Both the position numbers and the translations under genes were made by a program. Shown in pieces: positions 1 through 11,375 of a stretch of DNA of 64,000 nucleotides. The notes under the pieces were generated by a model. The model worked only from the letters and a program-made list of their open reading frames with translations. It was not told where the DNA came from and did no database searches. The stretch comes from Rhizophagus irregularis (Eukaryota; Glomeromycota; Glomeromycetes; Glomerales; Glomeraceae). Numbering within the stretch: position 1 is the first letter of the stretch; every line of letters begins with the position of its first letter. The stretch covers positions 2,232,001 through 2,296,000 of the forward strand of contig NC_089450.1 of assembly GCF_026210795.1 (NCBI RefSeq). The letters are read 5' to 3'.

Positions 1-2608
1 GGAAGCGGAAGCTCGACTACACTTATAAAAATTTTCTTTGCATGTAAATTCATTTTTATATACGATTTTGATAAATTTTTTTATTTATTTTGATACTTTT
101 TTTAGTTAACCCTACGAACTTTTTTTATTCTACTTCTTTTATTTATTTTCATTGAGTTTTCTTAAAAAATGACAATCACTTTTACACTTTAAAATAGTTA
201 ATAAATTACTTTAAATATATTTTATACGTCTTTATTTTGAACGAACGAGTTCATTATCAGGCATTCGTACTATTTTTTGCCACGATATTAGATCGCTAAA
301 ATGTTTATTTTATAATAGCATCTATATTTTTTTATTAAAACCAATATTTCATAGAGATATCCGTCTGGAATTAGTAATATTGTAGGAATTAATGCTAATT
401 TCAAAATCTGCAGTAACTCTTGCCAAATTTATAATTCCGGGCGGAATTAACAATATTTCCTAATATTGAAACTTGTGTACACCACGTGATACCGGATAAA
501 AGTTTAGCTAGTTTAGCTACCGGGCAATGTTTGCTAGCTTTTTAATCTTGATTTATGATTCTAATAATGTCAAATAATAAAATAATACTCTTATGTAATA
601 TTTCTACACATAAATGACCTTGGCCTAAAGCAAGTATCAAGTGCGTTTTTTATTTACGGGACATTAGAAAGTAGATAATAACTCTGTGATTTTCGCAGTC
701 ATATGCAATGTGGTCGTAATTTGTAACCGATCAGCAGTAACTCTCTCGCCTTTTCCAGGTATAATACATACATTACATAAAATTCCATATTAGGAAGTAT
801 TTTTATTTCCGGTCGGAATTATAAATTTGGCCAGAATTACGTTACGATCACGTGTATATGACTGCGTATGAAAAAGAGTCGCAAACTAGCTGTAAAATCC
901 CACACAATTAAACAATAAAATGTAAAATATATTTATTTGATAATTATTAATATGTAATTGTAATTTAAAACCGCACATTATTTATATATATTTGTGTGGG
1001 TTCATATCTGCGGATTTTTGGAGGTGCGACATATATTTAGCCAGTGATCTACATATATTTAAACCAAAAAAGAAAAGGCCTAGACCGGTCTATGTCAGGT
1101 GCGTCGATTGTTTCGCATTCCAAAAATCGTAATTTATATATAATATAGATTTAATTATACAGTATATATCAATTAAGACCCAAAATATATATTAAAAGCA
1201 GAGGCAACAAAAAAAAGTTTATTATTAGCTGTATGCATTTTTCAGGGCCGGAATTATGATAATTTCGGTCAGTATCCAAAAAAGGTAATAACTTTCCGCA
1301 AGGCATTATCTATAAAAGGAAAATTTTCATGGCTAATCTTATTTCAGATTCTAGTCAATTTGTTTGTTATTATTAAAGTTGTTACATTACATTATTTTAT
1401 TTGTTTTTATCTTATCGGTTATTTAATATGATATATATGAAATGTTTTGTTCACCTAGCGTAGGATTTCAATTCGAAGATCAGACAAAAGAATTATTTAT
1501 TTACGGATAAATGTGTATCCCGCCCCTCTGTATAATGCTTAAGTCTAACAAAATTTTAAAAAAGTACAGTATGCGTATTATTGCCTGCTTTGCAAGTTTA
1601 CTTAAAGCATCAAAGATGGTTTTGAATGTCATTCTTGATTTATTTGACAAAATTTTTTTTTCAGTTTTTTCGTTTAATCACGAGACGTATTTAATTCTGG
1701 CCAGAATTAAATGATCGGCATATAAAAATTTTCTTTTTTGGGATAAAAAGCGAGATTTAAGCATCACACATGGGGGCTGGATATAGATTTACCCTTTATT
1801 TACTATTATTTATTAAAATTCCAATTTCGGATTTGTTTTCACATCACGTTTTGAATCGGCTATTATTCCGATAATTCTAAAATAGCATAACGGAATTACC
1901 ATTTTTATTTATCATTATAGAATTACACAGCATGGAAATTTGAAGGACTTATCCGTTTACTCCGAATTTTATCAGGAAATACTATTCTAACATAATAAGC
2001 AAACCGAACTTTATGATCTCTTGAACTCTTTATTCCACGAAGTTTTTATTAGGAATAACTTGGGACGTTACTTGATTTTATGACTTTAGAGACTGAAACA
2101 CATAATAAAATTTAGGTCTTTGTAAGTTAAAAGATTTGAGATTAGCTTGGAGTCACTAAAACTGATCTCTTTTGAACTTTTGTGAAACCTCGGTGTGTCG
2201 CGCGATGTTAATTTCTTACTACCAACCAAAATCATTGCTAATCGACCTATAAAATCGAACTTCTGTTATGCTTTCTAAAAAGAGTTAATTATATATATAT
2301 TTTTTTACTGCTTTTACTGTTTCTCAAGTTCAAAGAATAAGAAACCAAAAAAATGATAGATGTATGAAAGAGAATATCATTTCCATTAAAATGGACAGTT
2401 TTTTACGTTCACTTCTTTTTACTTATTTCGCACCCGAATAAATTCTTTGTTTTACTAAAAGGGGAATTTTTCTTTTAAGTAAATCACCGGTTTCACTATT
2501 TTTATTTGCTTGGTTAAAGTATAAGCTATTGGGTAATTTATTTAACGCGTTACCGGCCAGTCGCGTATTATTTGTAGGAGTATTGTGTACGCTATGATGT
2601 AGCTGCCT
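1..2608. other. AT-rich stretch without a recognisable gene
   Basis: No convincing gene is seen. Open frames here are short and have the composition of the surrounding noncoding DNA. The stretch is notable for several copies of a palindromic motif built on AATTCCGGCCGGAATT, near 370, 434, 810, 826 and 1243, and a perfect 20-base palindrome at 1691-1710 (TTAATTCTGGCCAGAATTAA). These may mark old transposon ends or a protein-binding motif; the sequence alone does not decide this. Confidence 0.55.
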
Positions 2609-2638
2609 TAATCACTTTAGTGGAAAATATATATATAA
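2609..2638 (+). promoter_or_regulatory. Core promoter of the 93-residue gene
   Basis: A TATA-like run (TATATATATAA, 2628-2638) lies about 80 bases before the start codon at 2717. It is preceded by TTAATCACTTTAGTGG. The same pair, ATCACTTT(A/G)GTGG then a TATA-like run, precedes the minus-strand paralogue at 31618-31899, so the arrangement is conserved between two duplicated genes whose other noncoding flanks have drifted. Confidence 0.5.
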
Positions 2639-2716
2639 TCCCCTACGTTTAACTCATACAAATGAAAAAATCTTTTCCATCCATCTTGTATTCATATAAA
2701 ATTTTTAAATTTTACG

Positions 2717-2998
2717 ATGAATCATTTAAATATTTCTCAAGATTCTTCAAATCAAACATTTTACACAACTAACGATTATGAAGAGTCATCTATTATGGAT
2801 AATGCTTCAACTCAATCTCTTCCTATGACTAACTCATCGTCCTATCGTGTTCTACGAAACCGTCGAATTCAAAGAAGAATAAGACATGGAAGTACAATCA
2901 ATAATATATATATGTTGAATCGCATTAGACAATTATCAAGACAGAACATGAACAACCAATTCGCAAACCAATTCTTTAATGGATCTAACTTCTTTTAA
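2717..2998 (+). CDS. Small orphan protein with FFNG C-terminal module (93 aa)
   Basis: Encodes 93 residues with no recognised domain, signal peptide or membrane segment. Residues 1-42 are rich in Ser, Asn and Thr. A basic arginine-rich patch follows (about 43-57, with RNRRIQRRIR). The end reads NRIRQLSRQ, then an Asn/Gln stretch, then NQFFNGSNFF. A paralogue of identical length lies on the minus strand at 31618-31899; the two share most residues, and their few gaps balance so total length is kept. The same terminal module ends the longer proteins at 39102-39814 and 62364-63116. The start is chosen because both paralogues begin MNH at the same place and a TATA-like run lies about 80 bases upstream. 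The basic patch could bind nucleic acid or act as a nuclear signal, but that is inference. Function unknown. Confidence 0.72.
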   Translation: MNHLNISQDSSNQTFYTTNDYEESSIMDNASTQSLPMTNSSSYRVLRNRRIQRRIRHGSTINNIYMLNRIRQLSRQNMNNQFANQFFNGSNFF

Positions 2999-3850
2999 AG
3001 ATGATTATATTCATAAAATAGCTCATTCTTAATTCAAATAATTCTTACCTTTGAATTAAATGGCAAAATTATTTTTCTGATTCTATTTTTTATTTTTTCT
3101 TTTTTCCGAAAGAAACAATTTATAGAGAGGTTTAAGTTCTGGAATAACTGATAGACAATTAAAAAAATTCACATTTATGAAAACTAATTTTGATTCTTAA
3201 AATTATTAATAAAAGATCTTTATCATTTTATATCCTTTCGGACCATCCAATTATTTACGCTGGGTTTGTTTTTCCTTGTTTTTTTTCCATAGTTTTGCTG
3301 TGATTTTATTTTTTTTGAATCAAAGTTTCTTAAGAGTTTTTATTAGAAAAAACATGATATGTTTTCTTTATGTCTTTTATTTTTTAAATTAAAAGTAATT
3401 AATATTGTTAAGTAGAAAATTATTTTTAGCTATGATAGAGAAAAAATTTTTCTTTTCTTTTCTTCTGCTATAAATAAATCCATAATAAGTAGTCTTATAT
3501 GCAAGAATGCACTTTATTATCGTATAAATAATACACATGTAATAAAATAAAACACTTTTATGAAAAATCGATTTGAGTATACTATGAACATTTGGAATAT
3601 TTCCAATTGTACAAATATTTATTTATTTCGGAGTATTTTTAAATCTGAATATAAATCTTAATATATTTGGAAGACTAATAAAGTCTGTATATCAATACAA
3701 TATTTAAGTGCTAAACAGTGATTTATACTTATCATTTGTTGATAAGAGAGAATCATTTGTATCGTGAATATTATTATATTCCTTAAAATAGTCTAATTAA
3801 AGAAATAACGAAGGCTAGTAGCATACTAGATTTCTTTAAAGAATCTTCTA
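2999..3850. repeat. 3' flank duplicated in inverted orientation at 30540-31617
   Basis: No gene is seen. The sequence matches, in reverse complement, the DNA downstream of the minus-strand 93-residue gene. For example, the stretch near 3510-3580, with a run of ATAAATAATACA and then GAAAAATCGATTTGA, has its counterpart near 30850-30930. The gene and its downstream flank were therefore copied together. Confidence 0.6.
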
Positions 3851-4125
3851 TCCCTTAACCAAGCCTTTCCTTTTTTAGCAGTTAGTCAATATAGTGACAT
3901 GAGATATTAGGTGTGATATCATGTCCGAAGCGTAGAGAAGGACATTCCCAGTAGAGTGACTGGACGATTTGATAGCCAACCCATGCCGTATTCCTTCCTA
4001 CTATCCACCTTATAGGCCTATGCGTCTACTCCTGCTTTTTCTTTTTTGATTATATATCACATTTTTATAATAACAATAACAATGATAAGGGCATAAGGCA
4101 TTTTGAAAATTTTCTTTAGTGACGG
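3851..4125. other. Unassigned stretch with a small hairpin
   Basis: GC content is somewhat higher than in the neighbours, but no coding frame, tRNA or rRNA is recognised. An imperfect hairpin lies at 3896-3925 (GACATGAGATAT pairing with GATATCATGTC, one bulge). Confidence 0.3.
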
Positions 4126-4400
4126 CGGATATTTCTTGTTGGTTCTGCAGCTTCCTTCTTTTTTCTTTTTTTTTGTTTCGTATTTTGCTTCTTGTTAATT
4201 TCTTTTCTTTCTTTTAGATCTTTGAACTCTTTGATCCTGCAATCAAAGATATGTTATCTTCTTATTTCTTTTCTTTGTTTTATTTTTTGCTTCTTGTTTC
4301 TAATTTTTTTCTTTCTTTTGGTCTTTAGGTACTTCAGTTTTGCGACAAAGGTACCTTTTCTTTATGGACGTTGATCTTTTCTTGATCTTGTAAATTTTCC
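4126..4400 (+). repeat. Small array of intron-like pyrimidine-rich units
   Basis: Two similar units about 103 bases apart share TTTTGCTTCTTGTT followed by a long pyrimidine tract ending in an acceptor-like TTTAG (near 4185-4220 and 4287-4330). The short segments between them read like tiny exons (ATCTTTGAACTCTTTGATCC). The style resembles the clearer arrays at 15290-16140 and 35260-35800, though common origin is less certain here. No continuous protein can be read. Confidence 0.4.
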
Positions 4401-4479
4401 TTGATCATCCCCCCTTTATTTTCATCCTCCATTTTACATCATCTTTTATTTTTGTTTATTGGTTAATAAAAAATATAAA

Positions 4480-6080
4480 TTTCGCTCCGGATTCATAATG
4501 ATTTCCGTTTCCTATCATATCAAGAAATGTATATAGACAAATATTTTGATTAGAAAAAATATAAATATATATTATAATAATCTTTAATTTTTTGATAATT
4601 ACCGTATAAATGATCTCAACTTAATTGGTTTTTGTAATAAAACATTTTAAGATATATAATAAACTACTTTAATATTTTGGCAATTTAGCATATGTAGAGT
4701 TTCCTGTTTAGTTTGTAATTATATTCTTCATTTATTACTATAATTATAGCATCGTTGTGTATTTTAGTATTACATTTAATTAAAGTATATAAATGAAACC
4801 AACCTTTAAAAATTTTTTTTTTATAGAAAAGGAGATCACTTACCATTTAATTTATCCTTTTCTCTTTTCGTAGAAATCATTTCTTATTTTCGATTTATCA
4901 TTTTCTCTTTTTAAGAAAAAAAGTTCGTCCCAGGATTTTAACATCACTTTCAATTATGATTTAAAATTTACCTCGAAATATTAATATCTTTTATTCGTTT
5001 TATAAAGAGAATTCTGAATATTTCATTATAATTAATTATAATTTCACTAAATTTATAGTTTATTTGAAAAAAGTTCTAGTCATCAAAAAATTTCAGTTGA
5101 AAAAAATCTTAGTAAAAAGGGAAAGAGTAGTAGCAAATTCATTATTTATCAGAATCCAAACAAAATAAAAAATTTGTTTGATAACGGAGAAATAGTCTAA
5201 GTCTTAAATAAAGGTTAAAGATGCGTAGAATTGATAATTTTTTCATATTGACCTTCCTTTCATAATCAGCATATCAAAATTGAATGATTGACTGTAAATA
5301 TTGTGATGATCATTTCTGTAATCATCCGCCATTAAGGGGAAAAAAATTAAAATTAAGGAGTACATTATCGTAAATGTAAGTAGCTTTCTAATTATATAAT
5401 AATAATAATACCCTGCAGTTAATATGAAAGAGGAAAATTGAAAGTAATTAAAATTCAGTAAAGAAATAAATTTTATCGATATATTATATTATTTGTCATC
5501 TTTTTACACATACTGTAATTACAATTATAAATTGATTATATAACTGTATATATTAATTTCACATGGGTAACAATAATTATGTAATTGACTATGAAAACTA
5601 CTATGACAATAAGCATTGTGATCGGGGTAATAAATACATCTTACCGTATGATATTAGAGGAAAATGAAAAAATTTTCTGATTTAATCGGTGATGACCGAG
5701 TTCGAATTGATTGTAATTTTTTTCACAATATTGGTTTTATCATTTATCTCACGATTTAAAACGCTTCTATTCGTGGAAAAAAGTTTTTTAATTGACCATA
5801 TAAGGAAATTCAGCATTTTATTTTCATGCAAGAACTCTATATTGAATATTCATCTAATTACTTTATATGGAAAATTATGAATGTAAACATATATATAAAT
5901 TAGATGCAATGAAAGGATTTATAACCTAGTACCATATGACTAACTTTGTGAATTCACCAATCGTGTTAAACATGTTGATTATAAAAATTATATTACTTCT
6001 AAGACTTTTTTTTTATGAAAAGCATTTATTATAATTTTGTTTTTATAGTAACAAACCGAATGTAGATACAAATATATAAA
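4480..6080. repeat. Inverted copy of the block at about 17.87-19.4 kb
   Basis: The stretch matches 17.87-19.4 kb in reverse complement at several points. The end near 5930-6080 corresponds to 17.93-18.06 kb, the stretch 5690-5780 to 18.21-18.35 kb, the area around 5400-5500 to 18.65-18.78 kb, and the start near 4690 to 19.15 kb. The short open frame at 5689-5880 lies inside this repeat and its mirror copy is not preserved as protein, so it is not called a gene. Confidence 0.6.
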
Positions 6081-6324
6081 CAACACAATTGAGGTTTACG
6101 TAATCTTGTTTGTATAATACAAAAATAATTTGATCGATCGTTTGGAAGTGGAGGCTGCGGTTTATCGGTAACAAAATTAACCGGCAACGGAAAATAAGTC
6201 AGGTTCTTTCCTTTTCAAATTTTTTATTTATTAATTAAGGAGTCATATTGAAACCTACAAATCCAATAAAATCCATTCTCTCAAAAAGGTTACTCTGTAT
6301 TATCTCTTTCTAATAATAAAAAAT

Positions 6325-6366
6325 AGTTATTGGATAGGGGATATCGGTCTTCCCCATCCAATAACT
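6325..6366. repeat. Long imperfect hairpin
   Basis: AGTTATTGGATAGGGGA pairs with TCCCCATCCAATAACT across a short loop, giving a stem of about 15 paired bases with one bulged base. It lies in a small stretch that is open on the minus strand (6290-6499, 69 codons) but resembles no known protein. It may be a tiny foldback element or a structured transcript. Confidence 0.45.
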
Positions 6367-6871
6367 GAGTTATAGTTCGGCCATTAGGAATACTGTGGTG
6401 GCAAATAGGAATTAATGCTACTAAAAACGATTTCAATATTGGATGACTCATAAAAATATCGCTCATTAAAATCCCGCATATTCCTAATCGACTGAACAAT
6501 AACTAACAATAATTCATTATCATAAATTTTGCGAAGCACGTAACATAGTTACGTCAAATTATTAATTATTGCATAATGCCGGGTAGTAAATTATAAGAAA
6601 TTAAGCTAAAATTATAAGTAGCAGTGTTTATAACTCTATAGTATAGTCAAAATATCACGATTTTTAATGTAAAAATCACGCGATGTTTTATAGACAAAAA
6701 ATTATCATATATATATATATACATACTTCCTTTTTCTCTTTTCTTAAAATATGATTGTCAGCTAGCCGTAAGTTTTGTGCAATTTATCAGAATTTTTTAT
6801 TTCGCGTCGTGTTTCGCTAAAAATATTTTATTAAAAAAAATATATATTCTTCTTCGTAAATAAAGATTGGC

Positions 6872-7016
6872 ATTGCTAAATCTCACCGCAGGTGATTTTC
6901 ACCGTACCAGCATTAGCAAATATTAATGGGCGGAGTTTCATGACATTTTTAATTCTGCCCAAAATTCTACCCTAATTCTGGTAAGGTGACAATCACCAGC
7001 GGTGATATTTAGCAAT
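6872..7016. mobile_element. MITE family A, copy 1
   Basis: About 145 bases bounded by inverted repeats beginning ATTGCTAAAT(C/A)TCACCGC and continuing GGTGATT(T/G)TCACC. No coding capacity. A second copy with the same ends lies at 11703-11855. Each terminal repeat itself contains a small palindrome (TCACCGCNGGTGA), so single ends could fold. The autonomous partner is not in the window. Confidence 0.7.
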
Positions 7017-7626
7017 ACTCAATAAAGTAGTAATATTAACACGGTACATCAAAACACATTAACACAACATTTAAATAAAATTTAAATTTTGCAAATAAAA
7101 AATAAATTCAAAAAGTTTATTTATATAAATGGCCTTTTTTATTTTTTTTTATGGATTACCAATTTATTAAATATTTCAATATAAACCCATTTAAACAAAT
7201 CTAAAGTTCTAACATTACAAAACAACCAACACTACACAAAAGTTAAAGTGCCAACTCCAAAAAAAAGAGAAACATTTAAAAAGAAGGAAAGTTAAAAAAA
7301 ATTAATACTCAATAAATAAAAAATATTCAACTCCATGAAACTTACAATGTTTAACAAAGAAATCCTAAATAATGCACCCAGGCATCCCTAAAAAGAGGAA
7401 AGGCATTTTAAAGTTTTTTTAAAGAAAAAGGACGAAATATTTTAAAGTAATAGTCTAGAAGAAAAAAGAAGTGAAACTTACCACATTCTTAAAAAGAAAA
7501 TACTAAATTAAAGTAGTGTAAGAGAGGTGCTTAAAGTATATTTCAAAGATAAGGGGCGTAAGTTTTTTTAAAATAAAAGGTCAAAAGAGAAAAGAGTGAA
7601 AGTCTTGTGTAAAAATAAAGTGAGGT
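7017..7626. other. A-rich spacer, nothing recognised
   Basis: The plus strand is purine- and adenine-rich with repeated AAAAAGA-type runs. No gene, RNA or element end was identified. Confidence 0.5.
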
Positions 7627-8004
7627 TAATGACATCGCGCCAGACGACCATAGCGTCGCCTCCAAAAAATGGTAGCCGGATTATTTTGCCGGTTCTTTAA
7701 TGTTAGGGTTAGGATTAGGGTTAGGATTAGGGTTAGGATTAGGGTTAGGATTAGGGTTAGAATTAGGGTAAGGGGATTAGGATTAGGATTAGGGTAAGGG
7801 ATTAGGGTTAGGAATTCGTCACATAATGTCACACCCTAACGTTTCTTTAATTTTATAATTATTCTGAGGACAGAAAATTTTTTATACGTAAAGTACTAAA
7901 TGTCACGTATTATTTATCACCTCTCAATAATATATGTAACCCGGCAAATTAGAACTGGCTACCATTTTTTGGAGGCGACGCTAGGGTGGTTTATCGCGCC
8001 ACTG
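7627..8004. mobile_element. TIR element enclosing a telomere-like array
   Basis: The two ends form an inverted repeat. The best part, about 27 bases, reads TAGCGTCGCCTCCAAAAAAT then GGTAGCC (7651-7677 on the left; its complement at 7956-7982 on the right). Further out the match is looser but still visible (GCGCC and CCA motifs), ending at CAGTGGCGCG on the right, read inward. A TA dinucleotide can be placed at both outer edges, as for Tc1/mariner or pogo-type elements, but the left end is degraded and this is tentative. The interior has no coding sequence and carries the TTAGGG-like array at 7703-7813. Confidence 0.6.
7703..7813 (+). repeat. Interstitial telomere-like repeat array
   Basis: About 110 bases of TTAGGG alternating with the variant TTAGGATTAGGG, with occasional GTAAGG units. 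TTAGGG is the common fungal telomere repeat. The array is irregular and lies inside an inverted-repeat element, so it is an interstitial tract, not a chromosome end. The minus-strand open frame over it is a by-product of the repeat. Confidence 0.85.
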
Positions 8005-8606
8005 TAACTCACGTGTTATATATGACTAATTTTTACTTTTAGATAATTCCCGGTCGGCATTATGCTGTTGTTTTCCTTATAGCCAGTATCGGTACAATCA
8101 TTGTTTCATAAATTATTTTGGATTAATTGATGGAGATTCCTTAACGTAGTAACGCACCGTGCGTACGTACATCCTACCAGAGTTTAGGAGTTATGCACTT
8201 GCACGTGATAGCGTTAAACTTAATTCCGGGCGTACGTATTAATATGATATATAATTCCAGAGTTTTCGAAAAATTTAAATAAATATTTATTGTTTTGTTT
8301 TGTTGTAGTATGTCAGCTGTTATGTAAAATGCCAGCTAGCTGAGCCGCGGATTATAACAGAAAAGTTCAAAAAAATAATACTTTTTTAAAAATTTATTGT
8401 ATATTACAATTAGTAAGTTACATTGATAAATACCATGAACAATATCTGGATCTCTAAATTTTCCGCTCCGCAGGAATATTTAAAACTTCAAACACTTTAA
8501 TTCTGGTCAAATTTACATTACCGGCCGGAATTAATTAAGTTACGTGCAGCCGTTTCAACAAGTGAAATTATATGCAAGTAATAACTTGAAGTTCACTCAA
8601 TCCTAA
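8005..8606. other. Spacer with AATTCCGG-type motifs
   Basis: No gene is seen. Copies of the palindromic CCGG motif occur near 8047, 8229 and 8502-8535 (TTACCGGCCGGAATTAATT), like those in the first 2 kb. Confidence 0.45.
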
Positions 8607-8710
8607 CCCTATAAAAAAATTCTGGAAAAAACTGATAAATGATCATTTTTCTAGTTTTTATTCCAAAGAAACTCAGACATATGATCATTTTTCTGAAAGA
8701 TTTTTATAGG
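8607..8710. mobile_element. MITE family B, copy 1
   Basis: A hairpin-like element of 104 bases. It starts CCCTATAAAAAA, contains TGATCATTTTTCTAG and an ACTCAGACA core, and ends in the inverse TTTTTATAGG. Related copies are at 18835-18942, 19540-19646 (inverted), 33750-33853 and 45145-45211. No coding capacity. Confidence 0.75.
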
Positions 8711-9390
8711 ATAATATGGAATTTTGGTCATTTGAGAATAATTTAATCCTTATCGGACCATTTTCTGAATACCATTTTACTGAATATACCTTTTCCTAAA
8801 GTTAATTACCTCTGAATGCCAATTTTTCGAACTGGGCATTTCTCCGAATATCAAATCTCCCGAATCCCTATTTCTCGAATTCCAATTCCTGAAATCCGAT
8901 TTCCTGAATCCTGAATCCCAATATCCTGAATTCCAATATCCCGAATTGAAAATGTATTTTTTAAAAATTTATTGTAGTTTATAAATCATATGGAATAAAA
9001 ATGAAATTACTATTATAAAACCACTAATCAGGATTTGACTAATTTCCGCTAAATAATACAAATATTTTATTCATTATAAAGGATAAAAGTAGTGCTCCGC
9101 AAAATTCGAGTCTAACCCGGATAATTCAACCCGAGTGAATTTTAAATCGGGTCGGTACTAACAATTTTAATAACCCGTGACCCGCATGATCCGACCCGTC
9201 GGGTCGGGTTATTCATTTTCTTGACTCGGGGTTTAACCCGAATTAGACCCGGATGATCATTAAAATCAATGATTACGCGTTAATATTGATTAATTTTATA
9301 TAATTTTGTTAGATGAATGAGGTAGTATAGCGAAAATTGCTAGAGACACCTTGCAATTACAGATATATGTATGAATTATTATTATTAATA

Positions 9391-10313
9391 CTAGCAGTAG
9401 CCCGTTGCTTCGCACTGGGATTAGTAAGTTGTTTTATATTAATGTAGTAATGAATAATGAAAAGAAAATTATGATATATGTTTAAAACTTCAAGTTTTAT
9501 TATTGTTCATAATTAGAAATCTAAAGGAGTGTAAATAAATTTAATAAATTTAAAAAAGGTGATAAAAAAAAGGCTAATATGGAGTTCTTAGAGCTTAGAA
9601 AACGTCTCTTTTCATTTGCTAGAATTTTTTTTTTTGTATATGATGGCAAAAAAATTTTTTTATGTGTGAGATAAAAAAATGTAGTATTATTATAGCATGT
9701 TTAAATATTTTGAAAGATTTCATTATATACAATGTTTTTGGTCTGAAGAAATATATTAATAATGTATTATATTGATAAGAAATTAATATCAATTTTATTT
9801 ATTGTATAAAGTAGATGTTACAGTACTGTAGAATATTTTCAAATTTATTATAAATAGTTTTATTGATATTAGGAGAAAAAACGCTAAAAAATCTTTATCC
9901 TTATTACACTGAATTATTATTATCGGGAGAAAAAAATCAATATAAAAAAATTTTATTAGGGAAAAGGCCAAATAATTTTCTTTTATATACTAAAGTCTAT
10001 TAAATTGATCTATTATTATGGGGAGAAAAAAATTAATATGAAAAAATTTCATTATCCATTATAGAAATTTATCATCATTATTAAAAAAAGCTAATAATCT
10101 ATCTATTCTAATAGTTATTTGTATTAGTAAAATGCCAGTTACTCGGGAAACTAAAAATTGGTATTAGCAATCACAAATTTGCCGATCAAAAACATTAAAC
10201 ACTTAAGTATAGATCAGGCGCAAATCTGGCGCAGGGGAATGAACTCAGAAATTTAGATTAACCTGAATAAATATCGAATAACGGTTTCACAGGAATTTTT
10301 TTAATAAGATAGA
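9391..10313 (-). mobile_element. Helitron-like element nested in the hAT
   Basis: On the minus strand the element starts TCTATCTTATTAAAAAAATT (from 10313 leftward) and ends with a short imperfect hairpin (CCCAGTGC, loop, GCAACGGG), then CTACTG and the terminal CTAG at 9391-9394. The flanking bases are A before and T after, so the insertion is into an AT dinucleotide, as for Helitrons. The 923-base interior shows no helicase or Rep protein, so it is non-autonomous. The 5' TCTATCT and CTAG ends resemble those of the candidate at 14710-16709. Confidence 0.65.
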
Positions 10314-10350
10314 TTAAATTAACTAATAAGTTGATTTTGATAATTAATAA

Positions 10351-10473
10351 GCAACCAGCGTTCCAGTAGAAAGAGTATTTTCCGGTGGAACCGATTTGAT
10401 AGCTGCAAAAAGATGTAGTCTTAAAGCAGATACAATTAGAGCATGCATGTGTTTAGAGTCCTGGCAGACATAA
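10351..10473 (+). pseudogene. hAT transposase C-terminal dimerisation domain remnant
   Basis: Forty codons up to TAA encode the typical hAT C-terminal dimerisation signature: A-T-S-V-P-V-E-R-V-F-S-G-G, then K-R-C-S-L, then R-A-C-M-C-L-E-S-W. This block is characteristic of hAT transposases, where it joins monomers. Nothing of the RNase H-like catalytic core is seen before it, and a Helitron interrupts the element just upstream. It sits near the 3' end of the hAT element, where this domain is expected. A relic, not a functional gene. Confidence 0.85.
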
Positions 10474-11375
10474 AATATAGTCAAATTTCTGTTAAAGCAA
10501 GTGATACAATTTCGATTTTATAGTTCAAATATAAAGCAATAAATAAACAGGAATTGAAGATATCTTTAAATTCGTGCTTAGCTTTAGTTTTAATAATAAA
10601 AAGTTGTGTGACCTAAATGATCATCTTTTAAATCAATTACATTGCGTTATTGAAAAAATTATGTTTGAAAAAATATTTGATATACTACTAAGCATACAGC
10701 AATGAAAATTACTAAAATTTCGGGTTTAACCCGGGTTATTCGAATTAAATATACTCGGGTCGGGTTAAAATCGGATCATTTCTATTTTTGCCGGGTCGAG
10801 TCGGATATATTCTCCAAACCTGACCGAATCCGACCCGGTAGGAGCACTAGATAAAAGTTCTCAGTATAATAATTTTTCAGTTACGTATGGTTGATCAGTT
10901 AGTTTTCTTGACATATCGAAGTGCCATTTTTAAACTATGATTACATCCCAATTTTTTAAAGTGAGGCATTCTAGATGAATGACCTTTTGAATGCATTTTG
11001 TATAATAAACAAATTATATCGATCATTTATTTTAAGACATATACGTATAATTTATTGATTAGTAATTTCAGGCGATATGATAGTTACAATTTTTGCACGG
11101 GACTTTACTATTACTATGGATATGAGCAAGTCATTAAATTTAAAAATTATCATAATGATGTAAAATTTAATGATCTCTTATTTAGCAATTCTACAAATAT
11201 TATTGTTTACAAATTTAAAACCAGCAATTTATGGGATTCATGGATATTAGAATTCAAGATAGAGATTCGGGAAATTTGGTGTTTCAGGAAATGTTTAATT
11301 TCAAAAAATTGACATTCAGGTAATTGACTACGGGAAAAGCATATTCAGGAAGTTACCATTCGGGAAATCAGACTG

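Larger units (their letters stand above)
9090..10849 (+). mobile_element. hAT element with 8-bp target duplication
   Basis: The ends are TAGTGCTCC and GGAGCACTA, a perfect 9-base terminal inverted repeat. Both sides are flanked by GATAAAAG (9082-9089 and 10850-10857), the 8-base duplication typical of hAT transposons. Both subterminal regions (about 9110-9250 and 10720-10840) are packed with CGGGT/ACCCG motifs, likely transposase-binding repeats. Removing the nested Helitron at 9391-10313 leaves about 837 bases, close to the 791-base relative at 55459-56249. Only a C-terminal transposase remnant (10351-10473) remains, so the element is non-autonomous. Confidence 0.85.
8754..11375. mobile_element. 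Foldback-like element with long repeat-rich inverted ends
   Basis: The left 200 bases (8754-8950) and the right 200 bases (about 11175-11375) are imperfect inverted repeats. Read inward, both contain the same order of motifs: CTGAATA, then CAATTACC or TAATTACC, then TGAATG(C/T)CAATTTTT, then CCCGAATC and CTCTAT or CCCTAT. Each arm is made of short related units (TTTCCCGAAT-like, 15-17 bases). The inserted hAT at 9090-10849 accounts for most of the interior; without it the element would be about 860 bases. The open frame at 10998-11312 lies partly in the right arm and is not convincing as a gene. Confidence 0.55.

Noticed and set aside
7626-7832. Minus-strand frame of Pro-Asn and Leu-Ile-Thr repeats
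   Set aside because: It is a translation of the TTAGGG-like array; the periodic peptide follows from the repeat.
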